Assembly: GCA_015061085.1 (NCBI GenBank)
Contig: SUXG01000020.1
Coordinates: 1 to 39,003 of the forward strand
Source of the DNA: Bacteroidales bacterium
GTDB taxonomy: Bacteria; Bacteroidota; Bacteroidia; Bacteroidales; Muribaculaceae
DNA length: 39,003 nucleotides
Direction of reading: 5' to 3'
How positions within the stretch are numbered: position 1 is the stretch's first letter; each line of letters starts with the position of its first letter. Below are positions 1-7,871 of this stretch, piece after piece. A program made the translations under genes and the position numbers. The notes below the pieces were generated by a model that had not been told where the DNA came from, made no database searches, and worked only from the letters and a program-made list of their open reading frames with translations.

Positions 1-1
1 T

Positions 2-196
2 GGAGAACATGAACGTGATTATTACTATAAATCATACAATGATTATATGGTAGGAATTTATGATTCTCCTCAAGTACTACAACTTGAAATTCTTCCTAAT
101 CATAGCGGATCAGAACAAATTTTGAGTTTCTTCGTATGGGATGGTTTGCCTGTTTGTTCTGCCGGAATTAATTTCATTCAAGAGGGAGCTAAATAG
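2..196 (+). CDS. 3' end of an unrecognised protein (partial)
   Basis: Open frame running in from the left edge and ending at TAG 194-196; 64 residues are visible, beginning GEHERDYYYKSYNDYMVGIY and ending CSAGINFIQEGAK. The segment is rich in aromatic and acidic residues, as in secreted or surface Bacteroidetes proteins, but I recognise no family and the start lies outside the window. A clear intrinsic terminator follows about 55 bases later, which supports this being the true end of a transcribed gene. Function cannot be assigned. Confidence 0.6.
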   Translation, partial: GEHERDYYYKSYNDYMVGIYDSPQVLQLEILPNHSGSEQILSFFVWDGLPVCSAGINFIQEGAK

Positions 197-251
197 TGCG
201 GAAGTCATGTAATTAGCAAAAATAAGGTATAGTTTTCCGTAACCTAAGGAG

Positions 252-290
252 GCCGACAGGAGAGATTAAACATCGCCCTGTCGGCTTTTT
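252..290 (+). terminator. Intrinsic terminator after the partial gene
   Basis: GCCGACAGG (252-260) pairs perfectly with CCTGTCGGC (277-285) around a 16-nt loop and is followed directly by TTTTT. It ends the transcript of the partial plus-strand gene. From 291 to 454 I see nothing else; this is the 3' flank of the next, minus-strand, gene. Confidence 0.8.
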
Positions 291-454
291 CATTCTAAGA
301 GTTAGTCATTTGGTGTTTAAAGGGATGATGTTTTGGTTGACTTTGTTCCATTAAAGTGCTTGGAACTTAATGGTCGATTTAGTTGGCAAAACCTTTATAA
401 ATTATTGACAATAACTGCTTTTTGAGCGATTGAATGTCTGTTTGACAAACACAA

Positions 455-1153
455 TCAATAGATGTGTGGGAGAGGTTCGGATGATGTGCCCTCGATGAAA
501 TCTTCGATAGTGAAGTTGATAAAATCATTGAAGCGTTTAGCTTGAATGCAATATTTTTTGAGTTTTTCGACGATATCGTCGGAGCAAAGGAAATCGTCAT
601 CGACCGGTTGATAGGCGATAAAGTCTCGAGGACGTATGTAGTCGATATGTTCCCAATCCTTTGGAAATCCTTTCGGTGCAGTTTTAAGAAAATTATCTCC
701 TAAGCATGAAAAGCAGCCTTTGAATTCCTGGCTTTCAACGATGGCGCGATATTCGTCAATATTGTCGAAGATTGCTTGACGTATGGCTTTTATCACTTTA
801 GATTCAAGACCGATTGTTCCGGCGCATATCATGCTGTGTCCCGGCTCGATGTGGATGTAGTAGCCGCAAGTGTTGATGCGTTTGCCGTATGGAGGATTGA
901 TGAATAGCCCCATGTGAATTTTGTATGGGCGTTTGTCGGCAGAAAATCGGACGTCGCGATAGATGCGATATGTGCAATCCTTTACCGATAGGTGGGCGGC
1001 TGCCGAGTCGAAAGTGGCGATCATATCAATCATGCGTTGCGCAAACGAATGAAATGTTGCGGTCGCTTTGTTGTATTCGTCTTTATGAGCAGCAAACCAT
1101 TCGCGATTGTTGTTGGCTGTCAGTTCTGAAATGAATTGATAGACTTGTTTCAT
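455..1153 (-). CDS. DUF2461 domain-containing protein
   Basis: 232 residues starting MKQVYQFISELTANNNREWF, the usual opening of the DUF2461/TIGR02453 family (Leu-rich helix then N-N-R-x-W-F). The central block TYRIYRDVRFSADKRPYK and GYYIHIEPG are also typical: the family has a conserved R-[IF]-x-R-D-x-R-F-[SA]-x-[DN]-K-x-P-Y-K core. Length matches the family (about 220-230). The biochemical function of DUF2461 is not established; it is a soluble cytoplasmic protein with no signal peptide. The gene stands alone, separated from the next minus-strand gene by a hairpin at 1185-1230. I saw no canonical promoter immediately upstream. Confidence 0.88.
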   Translation of the reverse strand: MKQVYQFISELTANNNREWFAAHKDEYNKATATFHSFAQRMIDMIATFDSAAAHLSVKDCTYRIYRDVRFSADKRPYKIHMGLFINPPYGKRINTCGYYIHIEPGHSMICAGTIGLESKVIKAIRQAIFDNIDEYRAIVESQEFKGCFSCLGDNFLKTAPKGFPKDWEHIDYIRPRDFIAYQPVDDDFLCSDDIVEKLKKYCIQAKRFNDFINFTIEDFIEGTSSEPLPHIY

Positions 1154-1184
1154 GGCAGATTGTTTTTAGAAGTTTCCTTTATAT

Positions 1185-1230
1185 AATACAAACTCCGCAA
1201 CGGCATTTGTCGATGCGGAGTCTTTGTATT
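1185..1230 (-). terminator. Terminator hairpin between PNGase F-like gene and DUF2461 gene
   Basis: ACTCCGCA (1192-1199) pairs with TGCGGAGT (1214-1221); flanking AATACAAA and TTTGTATT extend the stem to roughly 15 bp with one bulge. It lies just past the stop codon of the gene ending at 1243 and upstream of the DUF2461 start, so it most likely ends that minus-strand transcript. Confidence 0.65.
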
Positions 1231-1242
1231 ATCAAATAATAA

Positions 1243-2622
1243 TTATTTGCGTACGGCTTTGACTGTCATCACTTCGCCTTTGTCGTTGAAGAAGTTGACA
1301 AGATAAATGCCCGGTTCGAATGAATTGAGAGAGATTGCTCTGTCGAAATTGTGTGAACCATATACAAATTTGCCGTCGTAAGAGTAGATGCTTACTTGAG
1401 TGATCGGCGATTCAGAGTTGGCATAAACGTCGTTGCCTTTTTGGTAAACGCTGATGCCGACTTCTTGAGCTGTCACTTCTTCAACTTCTACAGGGAGGTC
1501 ACCTTCTTTAAGACCTTGGAAATACATTGATACCGGGAAGTCGCCTTGACCATCATTGAAAATAGCTTCCGGAACGCGAATCATGATTTCATGTTCGCCG
1601 GCTTCGAGTGCACCGAGTTCAAGATAGCGAACAGGAACTGCATCACCCGGACACCAGTTTGAGTTAGCAGCCCACCATCTGTCGGTGCGTTTGCTTGAAC
1701 CGTAGATACCATTGCCTTGAGTGTTCTTGTAACGATAAGGTTCGCATGATTTACCACCCGGAGTGAATGTGGAAATGATTTCGCCATTGAAATATACCAA
1801 GTGGAGACGACGGTTGTATTCTTCACCATCTGAATTTGCTCCGTGGTTTGACATTACAAGCACAACTTGAGAGTCTGTTACTTTTTCAGGAAGAGTGAAT
1901 TTGTATGTCTTAGTACATGTTCCGATAGTATCTGTGCCGACTTCGCTGTAGTTGTTGAGGTTGTGACCCTTGTATTCAGGTTTCTTCATAACGATAGGCA
2001 CGATTACGCTGTTGCGTGTGTTTTCTGCAGGTTCGTCTGTGCAAGTAAATTCGAGTGTACCTTTGAATACATCGTTACGTCCTTCACAACCTTTAATTTG
2101 CTCGTTGGCAGCGTAAGGAATACCGAATAGCTCAAATTCCAACCATAGGTCGTAGTTGTCGCGGATGTTCATGTCGTGGAAGAGGTAGCCCACAAGATTA
2201 GCGTCATATTTGTATTCTACGAAGTCCGGGTGTGAATTCATATTCATGAACGGTGTGATGAAACGAACGATTTCGATGCGTTGCACTTCGAAAGGGTCGT
2301 ATGTTTCTGCTCCTTTTGGGACTAATGCCACGTTGATGTTGCCAATGCGGTCATAGTTATCGCAAAGCGCACCGATAGTTACCTTGATTTTTGTTTCAAG
2401 ACCAAACCAATCCATGTTGGCATCAGTAAGTTTCTTTGCATACAAAGAGTTGCGATGGCGCAAAATTCCGTCTCCAAGATCTTTGTCGAAAACGGTTTCA
2501 TTGTAGCCGTCATAGAATACAGCTTCATTGAAAGGTTTGTACGAGCGACTGTATTCTTGTGCTTGAACACTTGCTCCCGAAATAGCTACGGCTGCTGTGA
2601 GCCCGAGTAAGATTTTCTTCAT
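1243..2622 (-). CDS. Secreted PNGase F-like protein (peptide-N-glycosidase F-related) with C-terminal sorting-like tail
   Basis: 459 residues from ATG 2622, chosen over an ATG 87 bases upstream because it begins a standard signal peptide (MKKILLGLTAAVAISGASVQA then QEYS) and lies below a promoter-like site. The middle resembles the two beta-sandwich domains of peptide-N4-(N-acetyl-beta-glucosaminyl)asparagine amidase F: CDNYDRIGNINVALV matches the CDEWDR segment holding the catalytic Asp, RFITPFM matches RFITPY, EEYNRRLHLVYFNG matches the region with the catalytic Glu, and NWCPGDAVPVR matches GWCPGMAVPTR. The last 70 residues (about 390-459) look like a type IX secretion C-terminal domain: short strands, SYDGKFV, PGIYLVNFF and a final KAVRK. 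Inferred role: exported removal of N-glycans from host or dietary glycoproteins; activity is unproven as overall similarity is modest. The PorE-like gene is divergent and next door. Confidence 0.75.
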   Translation of the reverse strand: MKKILLGLTAAVAISGASVQAQEYSRSYKPFNEAVFYDGYNETVFDKDLGDGILRHRNSLYAKKLTDANMDWFGLETKIKVTIGALCDNYDRIGNINVALVPKGAETYDPFEVQRIEIVRFITPFMNMNSHPDFVEYKYDANLVGYLFHDMNIRDNYDLWLEFELFGIPYAANEQIKGCEGRNDVFKGTLEFTCTDEPAENTRNSVIVPIVMKKPEYKGHNLNNYSEVGTDTIGTCTKTYKFTLPEKVTDSQVVLVMSNHGANSDGEEYNRRLHLVYFNGEIISTFTPGGKSCEPYRYKNTQGNGIYGSSKRTDRWWAANSNWCPGDAVPVRYLELGALEAGEHEIMIRVPEAIFNDGQGDFPVSMYFQGLKEGDLPVEVEEVTAQEVGISVYQKGNDVYANSESPITQVSIYSYDGKFVYGSHNFDRAISLNSFEPGIYLVNFFNDKGEVMTVKAVRK

Positions 2623-2655
2623 GTCGTTGTATTTTATTTTAAGATTTTTCTGTCG

Positions 2656-2687
2656 CAAATTTACGAATAAAATTCTATTGAAACAAT
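2656..2687 (-). promoter_or_regulatory. Putative promoter of the PNGase F-like gene
   Basis: On the minus strand TAAATTTG (2656-2663) fits the Bacteroidetes -7 consensus TANNTTTG; ATTG lies 20 nt upstream (2684-2687) as a one-mismatch -33 box. Expected start about 25 nt above ATG 2622. The -33 match is imperfect. Confidence 0.5.
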
Positions 2688-2779
2688 TCAAATAGATTAA
2701 ATGTTTCATTTTTTTAAATTATGTGATGTAAGTTAAGTATTATTTGATGCAATAACGCATAAATCTTAACGTTATTTTT

Positions 2780-4768
2780 ATGATGAAGACTATAGTTAAG
2801 AATATAATATACGCCCTTATCGTTGTATCAACAATCGGTTTGGGCGGTTGCAAATCAGCAAAACTATCGACGGCTAACGAGCAGTATGAGCGTGGCGAGT
2901 ATTTTGATGCATCAAAGACCTATCGAAAAGTCTATAACAAGATGACTAAGCGCGAGCAACGCCCTCAGAGGGGTGTCGTTGCTTACCAGATGGGTATGTG
3001 CTACACAAAGCTTAACATGGCGGCAAGGGCATCGGCATCGTTTCAAAATGCTGTGCGTTATCAGTATCCGGATTCGATTGTCTATTATTATCTTGGACGT
3101 GCACTTCAGGCTGACGGAAAGTATGCACAAGCTGTGGATGCTTACGAAACATATTTGACGTTTAATCCCGACGACAAGCTTGCCAAAATCGGCATTGAAG
3201 GGTGTGAGCATGCCATCGAATCTAAATCGAAAAAGACGACTCGTTACGTGGTGAAGAATGCAAAATTGTTTAATTCCCGTCGTGCTGATTTCGCTCCGAT
3301 GTATCTTGATAATAAATATGATCAGCTGTATTTTACTTCGACCACAGAGAAGGCGATGGGTGATAATAAGTCGGAAATCACAGGAATGAAAAAGGGCGAT
3401 ATTTATGTGGCGAAGAAAGATGAGCAAGGGGTGTGGCAACGTCCGGAACCTGTCGAAGGAGAGTTAAATTCCGACCTTGATGAAGGTATCGTAAGTTTTA
3501 CGCCTGACGGACAGACGATGTATCTGACAAAAGCTCGTCGCGAACCAAATTCCAGCACATCAGTTGAGATTTACACTTCTCAGCGTAGTGAAGCTCAATG
3601 GAGTGCTCCGGTGAAATATGAAATTATCAGCGATACGATTTCTGCTGTCGGTCATCCTGCTGTTTCGCCGGATGGCAAATGGCTCTATTTTTGCTCTGAT
3701 ATGCCGGGTGGCTACGGTGGTAAAGATATTTGGAAAGTAAATCTTGTCGATAAAGTCGGCTCGTTGGAAAATTTAGGACCGGATATCAATACGCCGGGTG
3801 ATGAGATGTTCCCCTATTCGCGAATGGATACGGTGCTATATTTTGCATCAAATGGGCATCCGGGATTTGGTGGTCTTGACTTGTTCAGAGCAAAATATGA
3901 GGAGAACTCAGAGTCGTGGACTGTTAAAAATATGGGAACACCGATTAACTCGCAAGGTGACGATTTTGGCATCACTTTCGGTCAAGGTGAGACGGGATTT
4001 TTTAGCTCAAATAGAGGCGACGGAAGAGGATATGATCATTTGTATTCGTTTGAACTCCCTGATATAGAAATTTCGATTTCCGGTTGGGTGCTCGACAAGG
4101 ATGAAGAGCCGGTGGCAAATGCAATCATTCGTATCGTCGGTGATGATGGTTCCAACCAAAAAGCTGTCGCTCGTGATGACGGATCGTTTGACTTCAAACT
4201 CGACAGAGGAGTGAGGTATGTAATGATGGCAGGTGCAAAAGGCTACCTTAATGAGAAGCAAGAGTTTAAATCAGACATCGCAGAGGAGGATGTGGAGTAT
4301 GGCGTAGACTTCATATTGTCTGCAATACATAAACCTCAGGTTATCGAAAACATATTCTACGATTTTGATAAAGCAACGCTTCGCGATGAATCAAAACAGG
4401 CATTGGACGAAATGGCTACCATACTTAAGGAAAATCCGAATGTGTGCATCGAAATGGCGTCGCACACTGACCGTTGGGGCTCTGATGAGTATAATATGGA
4501 CCTGAGCAATCGTCGAGCGCAAAGCGTAGTTGACTACTTGATAGAAGCCGGAATTTCGGCCGACCGTTTGAAACCTCAAGGTTATGGCGAAACCAAGCCA
4601 AAGATTGTTACGAAGAAAATCAACCGCGAATATCCTCAATTTGAGGAGGGGGTAGTGTTGACGGAAGAATTTATCGAAACTCTTTCCGAGGAAGATCAAG
4701 AAGCTGCCGATCAAGTCAATCGACGCACAGAATTTCAAGTGACTTCAATAGATTTTGAGACTTTTTAA
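2780..4768 (+). CDS. PorE-like OmpA-family lipoprotein (TPR, beta-propeller, carboxypeptidase-regulatory-like, OmpA)
   Basis: 662 residues. Lipoprotein signal ends TIGLGGC (Cys 24 region). Domains in order: TPR-like helices about 30-155 (EQYERGEYFDASKTYRKVY), PD40/WD40-like propeller repeats about 165-430 (VSFTPDGQTMYLTK, AVSPDGKWLYFCSD, GGKDIWKV, GGLDLFRAK), a carboxypeptidase-regulatory-like domain about 430-510 (ISGWVLDKDEEPVANAII), and an OmpA C-terminal peptidoglycan-binding domain about 520-655 (FYDFDKATLRDESKQAL, HTDRWGSDEYN, LSNRRAQSVVDYL, GYGETKP). This order is that of Porphyromonas gingivalis PorE, a periplasmic type IX secretion component, but similar proteins with other jobs exist, so T9SS function is inference. 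A short inverted repeat (AATAACG 2751-2757 / CGTTATT 2770-2776) sits just before the ATG. Followed at once by the GSCFA gene. Confidence 0.85.
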   Translation: MMKTIVKNIIYALIVVSTIGLGGCKSAKLSTANEQYERGEYFDASKTYRKVYNKMTKREQRPQRGVVAYQMGMCYTKLNMAARASASFQNAVRYQYPDSIVYYYLGRALQADGKYAQAVDAYETYLTFNPDDKLAKIGIEGCEHAIESKSKKTTRYVVKNAKLFNSRRADFAPMYLDNKYDQLYFTSTTEKAMGDNKSEITGMKKGDIYVAKKDEQGVWQRPEPVEGELNSDLDEGIVSFTPDGQTMYLTKARREPNSSTSVEIYTSQRSEAQWSAPVKYEIISDTISAVGHPAVSPDGKWLYFCSDMPGGYGGKDIWKVNLVDKVGSLENLGPDINTPGDEMFPYSRMDTVLYFASNGHPGFGGLDLFRAKYEENSESWTVKNMGTPINSQGDDFGITFGQGETGFFSSNRGDGRGYDHLYSFELPDIEISISGWVLDKDEEPVANAIIRIVGDDGSNQKAVARDDGSFDFKLDRGVRYVMMAGAKGYLNEKQEFKSDIAEEDVEYGVDFILSAIHKPQVIENIFYDFDKATLRDESKQALDEMATILKENPNVCIEMASHTDRWGSDEYNMDLSNRRAQSVVDYLIEAGISADRLKPQGYGETKPKIVTKKINREYPQFEEGVVLTEEFIETLSEEDQEAADQVNRRTEFQVTSIDFETF

Positions 4769-4769
4769 A

Positions 4770-5720
4770 ATGGATTTCCGAACAATTGTTGAAGTAAACA
4801 AAGGGTGTTTTGAATTGAATCCTCAGAGACCGTTGATGCTCTTAGGTTCGTGTTTCAGCGATAATATTGGCGATAGATTGATTTCGGCAATGTGGAAGAG
4901 TGCTGTAAACCCTTGTGGAGTCCTATATAACCCTGCGAGCATAGCCTCCATTGTCGCAAGAGCCCTCGACAATAAATTTTTGAGTGATGAAGATATTGCG
5001 ACGACAGATAATCGCTACTTTTCTTGGTTGTTTGACTCCCATTTTGCATCGGTCGATAAATCATCTGCTTTGCAAAAAATGAATGATGCGCTTTCTGTGA
5101 CGGCGGAATATCTGAGTAATATATCGTGCTTGATAGTTACATTTGGAACTGCTTGGATATACGAACTTGCAGAAAATCGACAAGTAGTCAGCAATTGTCA
5201 TAAATTCCCAAGCAACAATTTTCGTCGCAGGAAAATGAGCGTCGAAGAAATAGCCGATTTATGGATTCCGTTAATTGAAAGATTACAAAAAAATAATCAG
5301 GAACTTAAAATAATTTTTACGGTTAGCCCGATTCGTCATTTCAAAGATGGAGCGCATGAAAACACTCTTTCAAAATCGACACTGATGCTTGCGATCGATC
5401 GTATCATTTCGGAAACACAACACACTGATTATTTCCCGGCATATGAACTTGTCATTGATGAGCTTCGTGACTATCGATTCTATGCCGATGATATGTTGCA
5501 CCCTTCAAAAGTAGCAATCGATTACATTTGGAAACGCTTCAGTGATAAATACTTTTCAGTTCAAACAATTGATTTGATTACCAAAGCGACTAAACTGACT
5601 CAACGATTGAAACACCGACCATTGACCGATAACGTCGCTCAAATAAATAAATTCAATAGCGAAACAGAGCGTTTGATTTCAGAATTCATTGCTACCCACC
5701 CATTTCTGCAAAAGCCCTAA
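4770..5720 (+). CDS. GSCFA domain protein (SGNH/GDSL-like hydrolase)
   Basis: 316 residues from ATG 4770, one base after the TAA of the OmpA-family gene, so translationally coupled; an in-frame TTG at 4755 would overlap that gene and is less likely. The family-naming motif G-S-C-F appears as MLLGSCFSDNIGDRL near the N-terminus; CGVLYNPASIA, TFGTAWIY, TVSPIRHFKDG and YADDMLHPSKVAIDYIW are the other conserved blocks. GSCFA proteins belong to the SGNH/GDSL esterase superfamily, with the first Ser and the late D-x-x-H as probable catalytic residues; the substrate is unknown. There is no signal peptide, so it is probably cytoplasmic. The pairing with an envelope lipoprotein hints at envelope or glycan modification, but that is inference. 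Confidence 0.88.
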   Translation: MDFRTIVEVNKGCFELNPQRPLMLLGSCFSDNIGDRLISAMWKSAVNPCGVLYNPASIASIVARALDNKFLSDEDIATTDNRYFSWLFDSHFASVDKSSALQKMNDALSVTAEYLSNISCLIVTFGTAWIYELAENRQVVSNCHKFPSNNFRRRKMSVEEIADLWIPLIERLQKNNQELKIIFTVSPIRHFKDGAHENTLSKSTLMLAIDRIISETQHTDYFPAYELVIDELRDYRFYADDMLHPSKVAIDYIWKRFSDKYFSVQTIDLITKATKLTQRLKHRPLTDNVAQINKFNSETERLISEFIATHPFLQKP

Positions 5721-5918
5721 AAACAAAACTTACAATTGTATAAATCGTTTTTCGATATGGATAGTATAAATTTTATAGTGCATTGTTAATAGTCTTGTTT
5801 TAGTAGGGAATTAGAATTAAAGATTATTAAACTTGATTTATAGGTCTAAAAAATAGGTGTGTATAGATCAAAAGAAGTGGTAAAAGTCGGTAGAGTGGCT
5901 TATACCGTAATGACACAA

Positions 5919-5951
5919 AAAGACGTAGTCCCCTCGTAAGACTACGTCTTT
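5919..5951. terminator. Bidirectional terminator between convergent genes
   Basis: AAAGACGTAGTC (5919-5930) and GACTACGTCTTT (5940-5951) form a perfect 12-bp stem with a 9-nt loop, with A-rich sequence on the left and T-rich on the right, serving the GSCFA transcript from the left and the barrel-protein gene from the right. The rest of 5721-6074 is AT-rich and shows no gene or RNA that I can recognise. Confidence 0.75.
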
Positions 5952-6074
5952 GTATTACATTCGGTTGCAAGAGTTATAAATACACTAATGACAAAAAAGA
6001 AAAAATACTAAAAATATTTGTTGTGATTGTTTGCCTATGGTGATTAAATTGACAACTGGCGTGAATACGGTTGA

Positions 6075-6707
6075 TTACCATTCAAAGCCGATGGTTGCAC
6101 CGATGCTGTTGAAGTCTTTGTTGTTGTCCCAATATGTGCCTGACCAATCAGATATGAGGAGCTGATAAGTGAAGCCAACATTGATTGCTTGTTTAGGTTT
6201 GTTCTTGTTAATGGGGAAGCGAACGCTAAATGATGGTCGTAAGTAGAAGCATTCTTCGTTTGTGATCCAACCATTGTTGGTTGGGAAACTATCAAATGTG
6301 AATGCTGCGCCGACGCGAAGATCTATATTGACACCGACTTTGCTTTGGTTGCCAATAAGGAAACGAAAATCGGCATACAATGGCACCATTATAGCAGGGT
6401 CGTAGTTGTGGTGTTGGAAATCCACACTTGGCAACATTATATCGACACCGGTACCGACGCCCATAAACATCCAGTTAGCATAGCGAAAACCCTGAGTTGT
6501 CGAGATGTCGACAAAGTCAATGCGTTCTTCGCCAAGACCTTTTAGATAAGATGCTTCAAAGTAGCCTTTATATTTGAAACTGCCTGACAACGCAGGAGAA
6601 AATAGGCGTGGGATTTGATTTGCAATTTCATAAAACTGTGCGTTGACTATTACTGTAAATGATAGGGAAGTAACGAGAATTAGGATTAGTCTTTTTAGTT
6701 GGTTCAT
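6075..6707 (-). CDS. Hypothetical exported protein, probable outer-membrane beta-barrel
   Basis: 210 residues with a signal peptide (MNQLKRLILILVTSLSFTVIVNA then QFYE). The body alternates polar and aromatic/hydrophobic residues in short strands (YKGYFEASYLKGL, RYANWMFMGVGTGVDIML, PLYADFRFLIG, VGVNIDLRVGAAFTF, FYLRPSFSVRF, AINVGFTYQLLI) and ends ATIGFEW, with a terminal aromatic as recognised by the BAM complex. This predicts an 8- to 10-strand outer-membrane barrel such as the OmpW/PorV-like or DUF-type small porins of Bacteroidetes. No specific family or substrate is recognised. It is a monocistronic gene with its own excellent promoter and a terminator at 5919-5951. Confidence 0.75.
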   Translation of the reverse strand: MNQLKRLILILVTSLSFTVIVNAQFYEIANQIPRLFSPALSGSFKYKGYFEASYLKGLGEERIDFVDISTTQGFRYANWMFMGVGTGVDIMLPSVDFQHHNYDPAIMVPLYADFRFLIGNQSKVGVNIDLRVGAAFTFDSFPTNNGWITNEECFYLRPSFSVRFPINKNKPKQAINVGFTYQLLISDWSGTYWDNNKDFNSIGATIGFEW

Positions 6708-6741
6708 AGGTTGATTAGTTGTTAAATTGTGAATATTGTCG

Positions 6742-6772
6742 CAAATATATGTATAATATTTGATATGTCAAA
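6742..6772 (-). promoter_or_regulatory. Promoter of the beta-barrel gene
   Basis: Minus strand: TTTG (6769-6772), 19-nt spacer, TATATTTG (6742-6749). Exact match to the Bacteroidetes housekeeping consensus; the start codon at 6707 is about 35 nt downstream. Confidence 0.8.
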
Positions 6773-6864
6773 AAAACAAACGATTTTTATGCAACCGCAG
6801 ATTAAACAAGCAAATGCAAAATGGCATAGTCTCTTGCTAACACACTGTAAAAATAGCAATTCGT

Positions 6865-6896
6865 TTTGGTCACTTGAATGCTTTTGCTTAATTTTG
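6865..6896 (+). promoter_or_regulatory. Promoter of the EamA transporter gene
   Basis: TTTG (6865-6868), 20-nt spacer, TAATTTTG (6889-6896): exact consensus. Transcription would start near 6902, which places the start codon at 6924 and rules out in-frame codons upstream of the promoter (6729 and others) as the real start. Confidence 0.82.
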
Positions 6897-6923
6897 TCTT
6901 ACAATTATAAATGTGACATCATT

Positions 6924-7832
6924 ATGATACTTCGTGAGAAGACATTAGGACACTTGGCGTGTTTCATCGCGTATGCCATCTTCGGCATCAACATAATTGT
7001 GTGCAAAGATCTGACAGCAAGTCGGTTGCTGTCGCCCATCGCCTTGTTCTTTATACGCTCGTTGGGTGCGGGGTCGCTCTTTTGGCTCCTTTCGTGTTTT
7101 GTGCCTAAAGAGAAGGTCGAGAAGAAGGATATGGGCAAGATTTTGATGGCTTCGCTATTGGGCTTCTTCGTCACGCAAGTCACCTTTTTGGTTGCGATAC
7201 CGGATATTACGCCGATGGACTGCTCCATCGTGAGTTCGCTATCGCCCATTTACACGATGTTCATCGCCGCATACGCCTTGAAAGAACCCATCACATGGCG
7301 CAAGTCGGGCGGTGTACTTATCAGTTTCTTGGGTATCATCTACTTGATTCTTAATAGTGTGACAAGCAGCGGAGGTGCTACACAGACGCACTTGCAAGGC
7401 ATCCTGCTGATGGTCTTAAACGGGTTGGCCTTCTCACTCTATTTGGGGTTGTTTAAGCCGGTCATACAGCGATATTCGATTATCACCTTTATGAAATGGA
7501 TTTTCCTTTTTTCAATGGTCATGACCTTGCCTTGGGGATGCCTTGAACTGATAGAACTGGACACAAGTCGCTTCACGGGGACTTATCTCTCAGAGTTGGC
7601 TTTCCTCATTGTGTGCTCCACATTCATCACATATTTCCTCATTCCGGTGGGACAGAAGCGCATACGTCCGACGTTGGTCAGCATGTACTCGTATGTGCAA
7701 CCCATCATCGCCGTAGTAATCAGCATTTGTATTGGCATGGATAGCCTGACCTGGCAGAAGGTGTTGGCTGCACTGATGGTATTCGGAGGCGTGGTAATGG
7801 TGAATTACAGCAAAAGCGCAACCTCAAAGTAA
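6924..7832 (+). CDS. EamA/DMT-family transporter
   Basis: 302 residues from ATG 6924. The longer open frame begins at 6729, but a consensus promoter lies inside it at 6865-6896 and the first 65 residues would be hydrophilic and unlike the family. From MILREKTLGH onward there are about ten hydrophobic helices in two similar halves (LACFIAYAIFGINIIVCKDL; GILLMVLNGLAFSLYLGLF), the two-EamA architecture of drug/metabolite exporters. SPIYTMFIAAYALKEPITW and YVQPIIAVVISICIGMDSLTW are the characteristic P-x-[YF]-x-x-x-x-[AS] / E-x-[LI] segments at the end of each half. Inner-membrane exporter, substrate unknown. Base composition is somewhat more GC-rich than its neighbours, which may reflect transfer. 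Ends tail-to-tail 39 bases from the ATPase gene. Confidence 0.85.
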   Translation: MILREKTLGHLACFIAYAIFGINIIVCKDLTASRLLSPIALFFIRSLGAGSLFWLLSCFVPKEKVEKKDMGKILMASLLGFFVTQVTFLVAIPDITPMDCSIVSSLSPIYTMFIAAYALKEPITWRKSGGVLISFLGIIYLILNSVTSSGGATQTHLQGILLMVLNGLAFSLYLGLFKPVIQRYSIITFMKWIFLFSMVMTLPWGCLELIELDTSRFTGTYLSELAFLIVCSTFITYFLIPVGQKRIRPTLVSMYSYVQPIIAVVISICIGMDSLTWQKVLAALMVFGGVVMVNYSKSATSK

Positions 7833-7871
7833 TAAAACAATCTACCACTTTCTTTTATTCCCTCAACTACC

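Noticed and set aside
5881..5918. Possible tRNA-like stretch (GGTAGAGTGGCTTATACC)
   Set aside because: No acceptor, anticodon or T-arm pairing can be built around it.
6729..6923. Long N-terminal extension of the EamA transporter
   Set aside because: It contains the consensus promoter at 6865-6896 and would add 65 hydrophilic residues foreign to the family.
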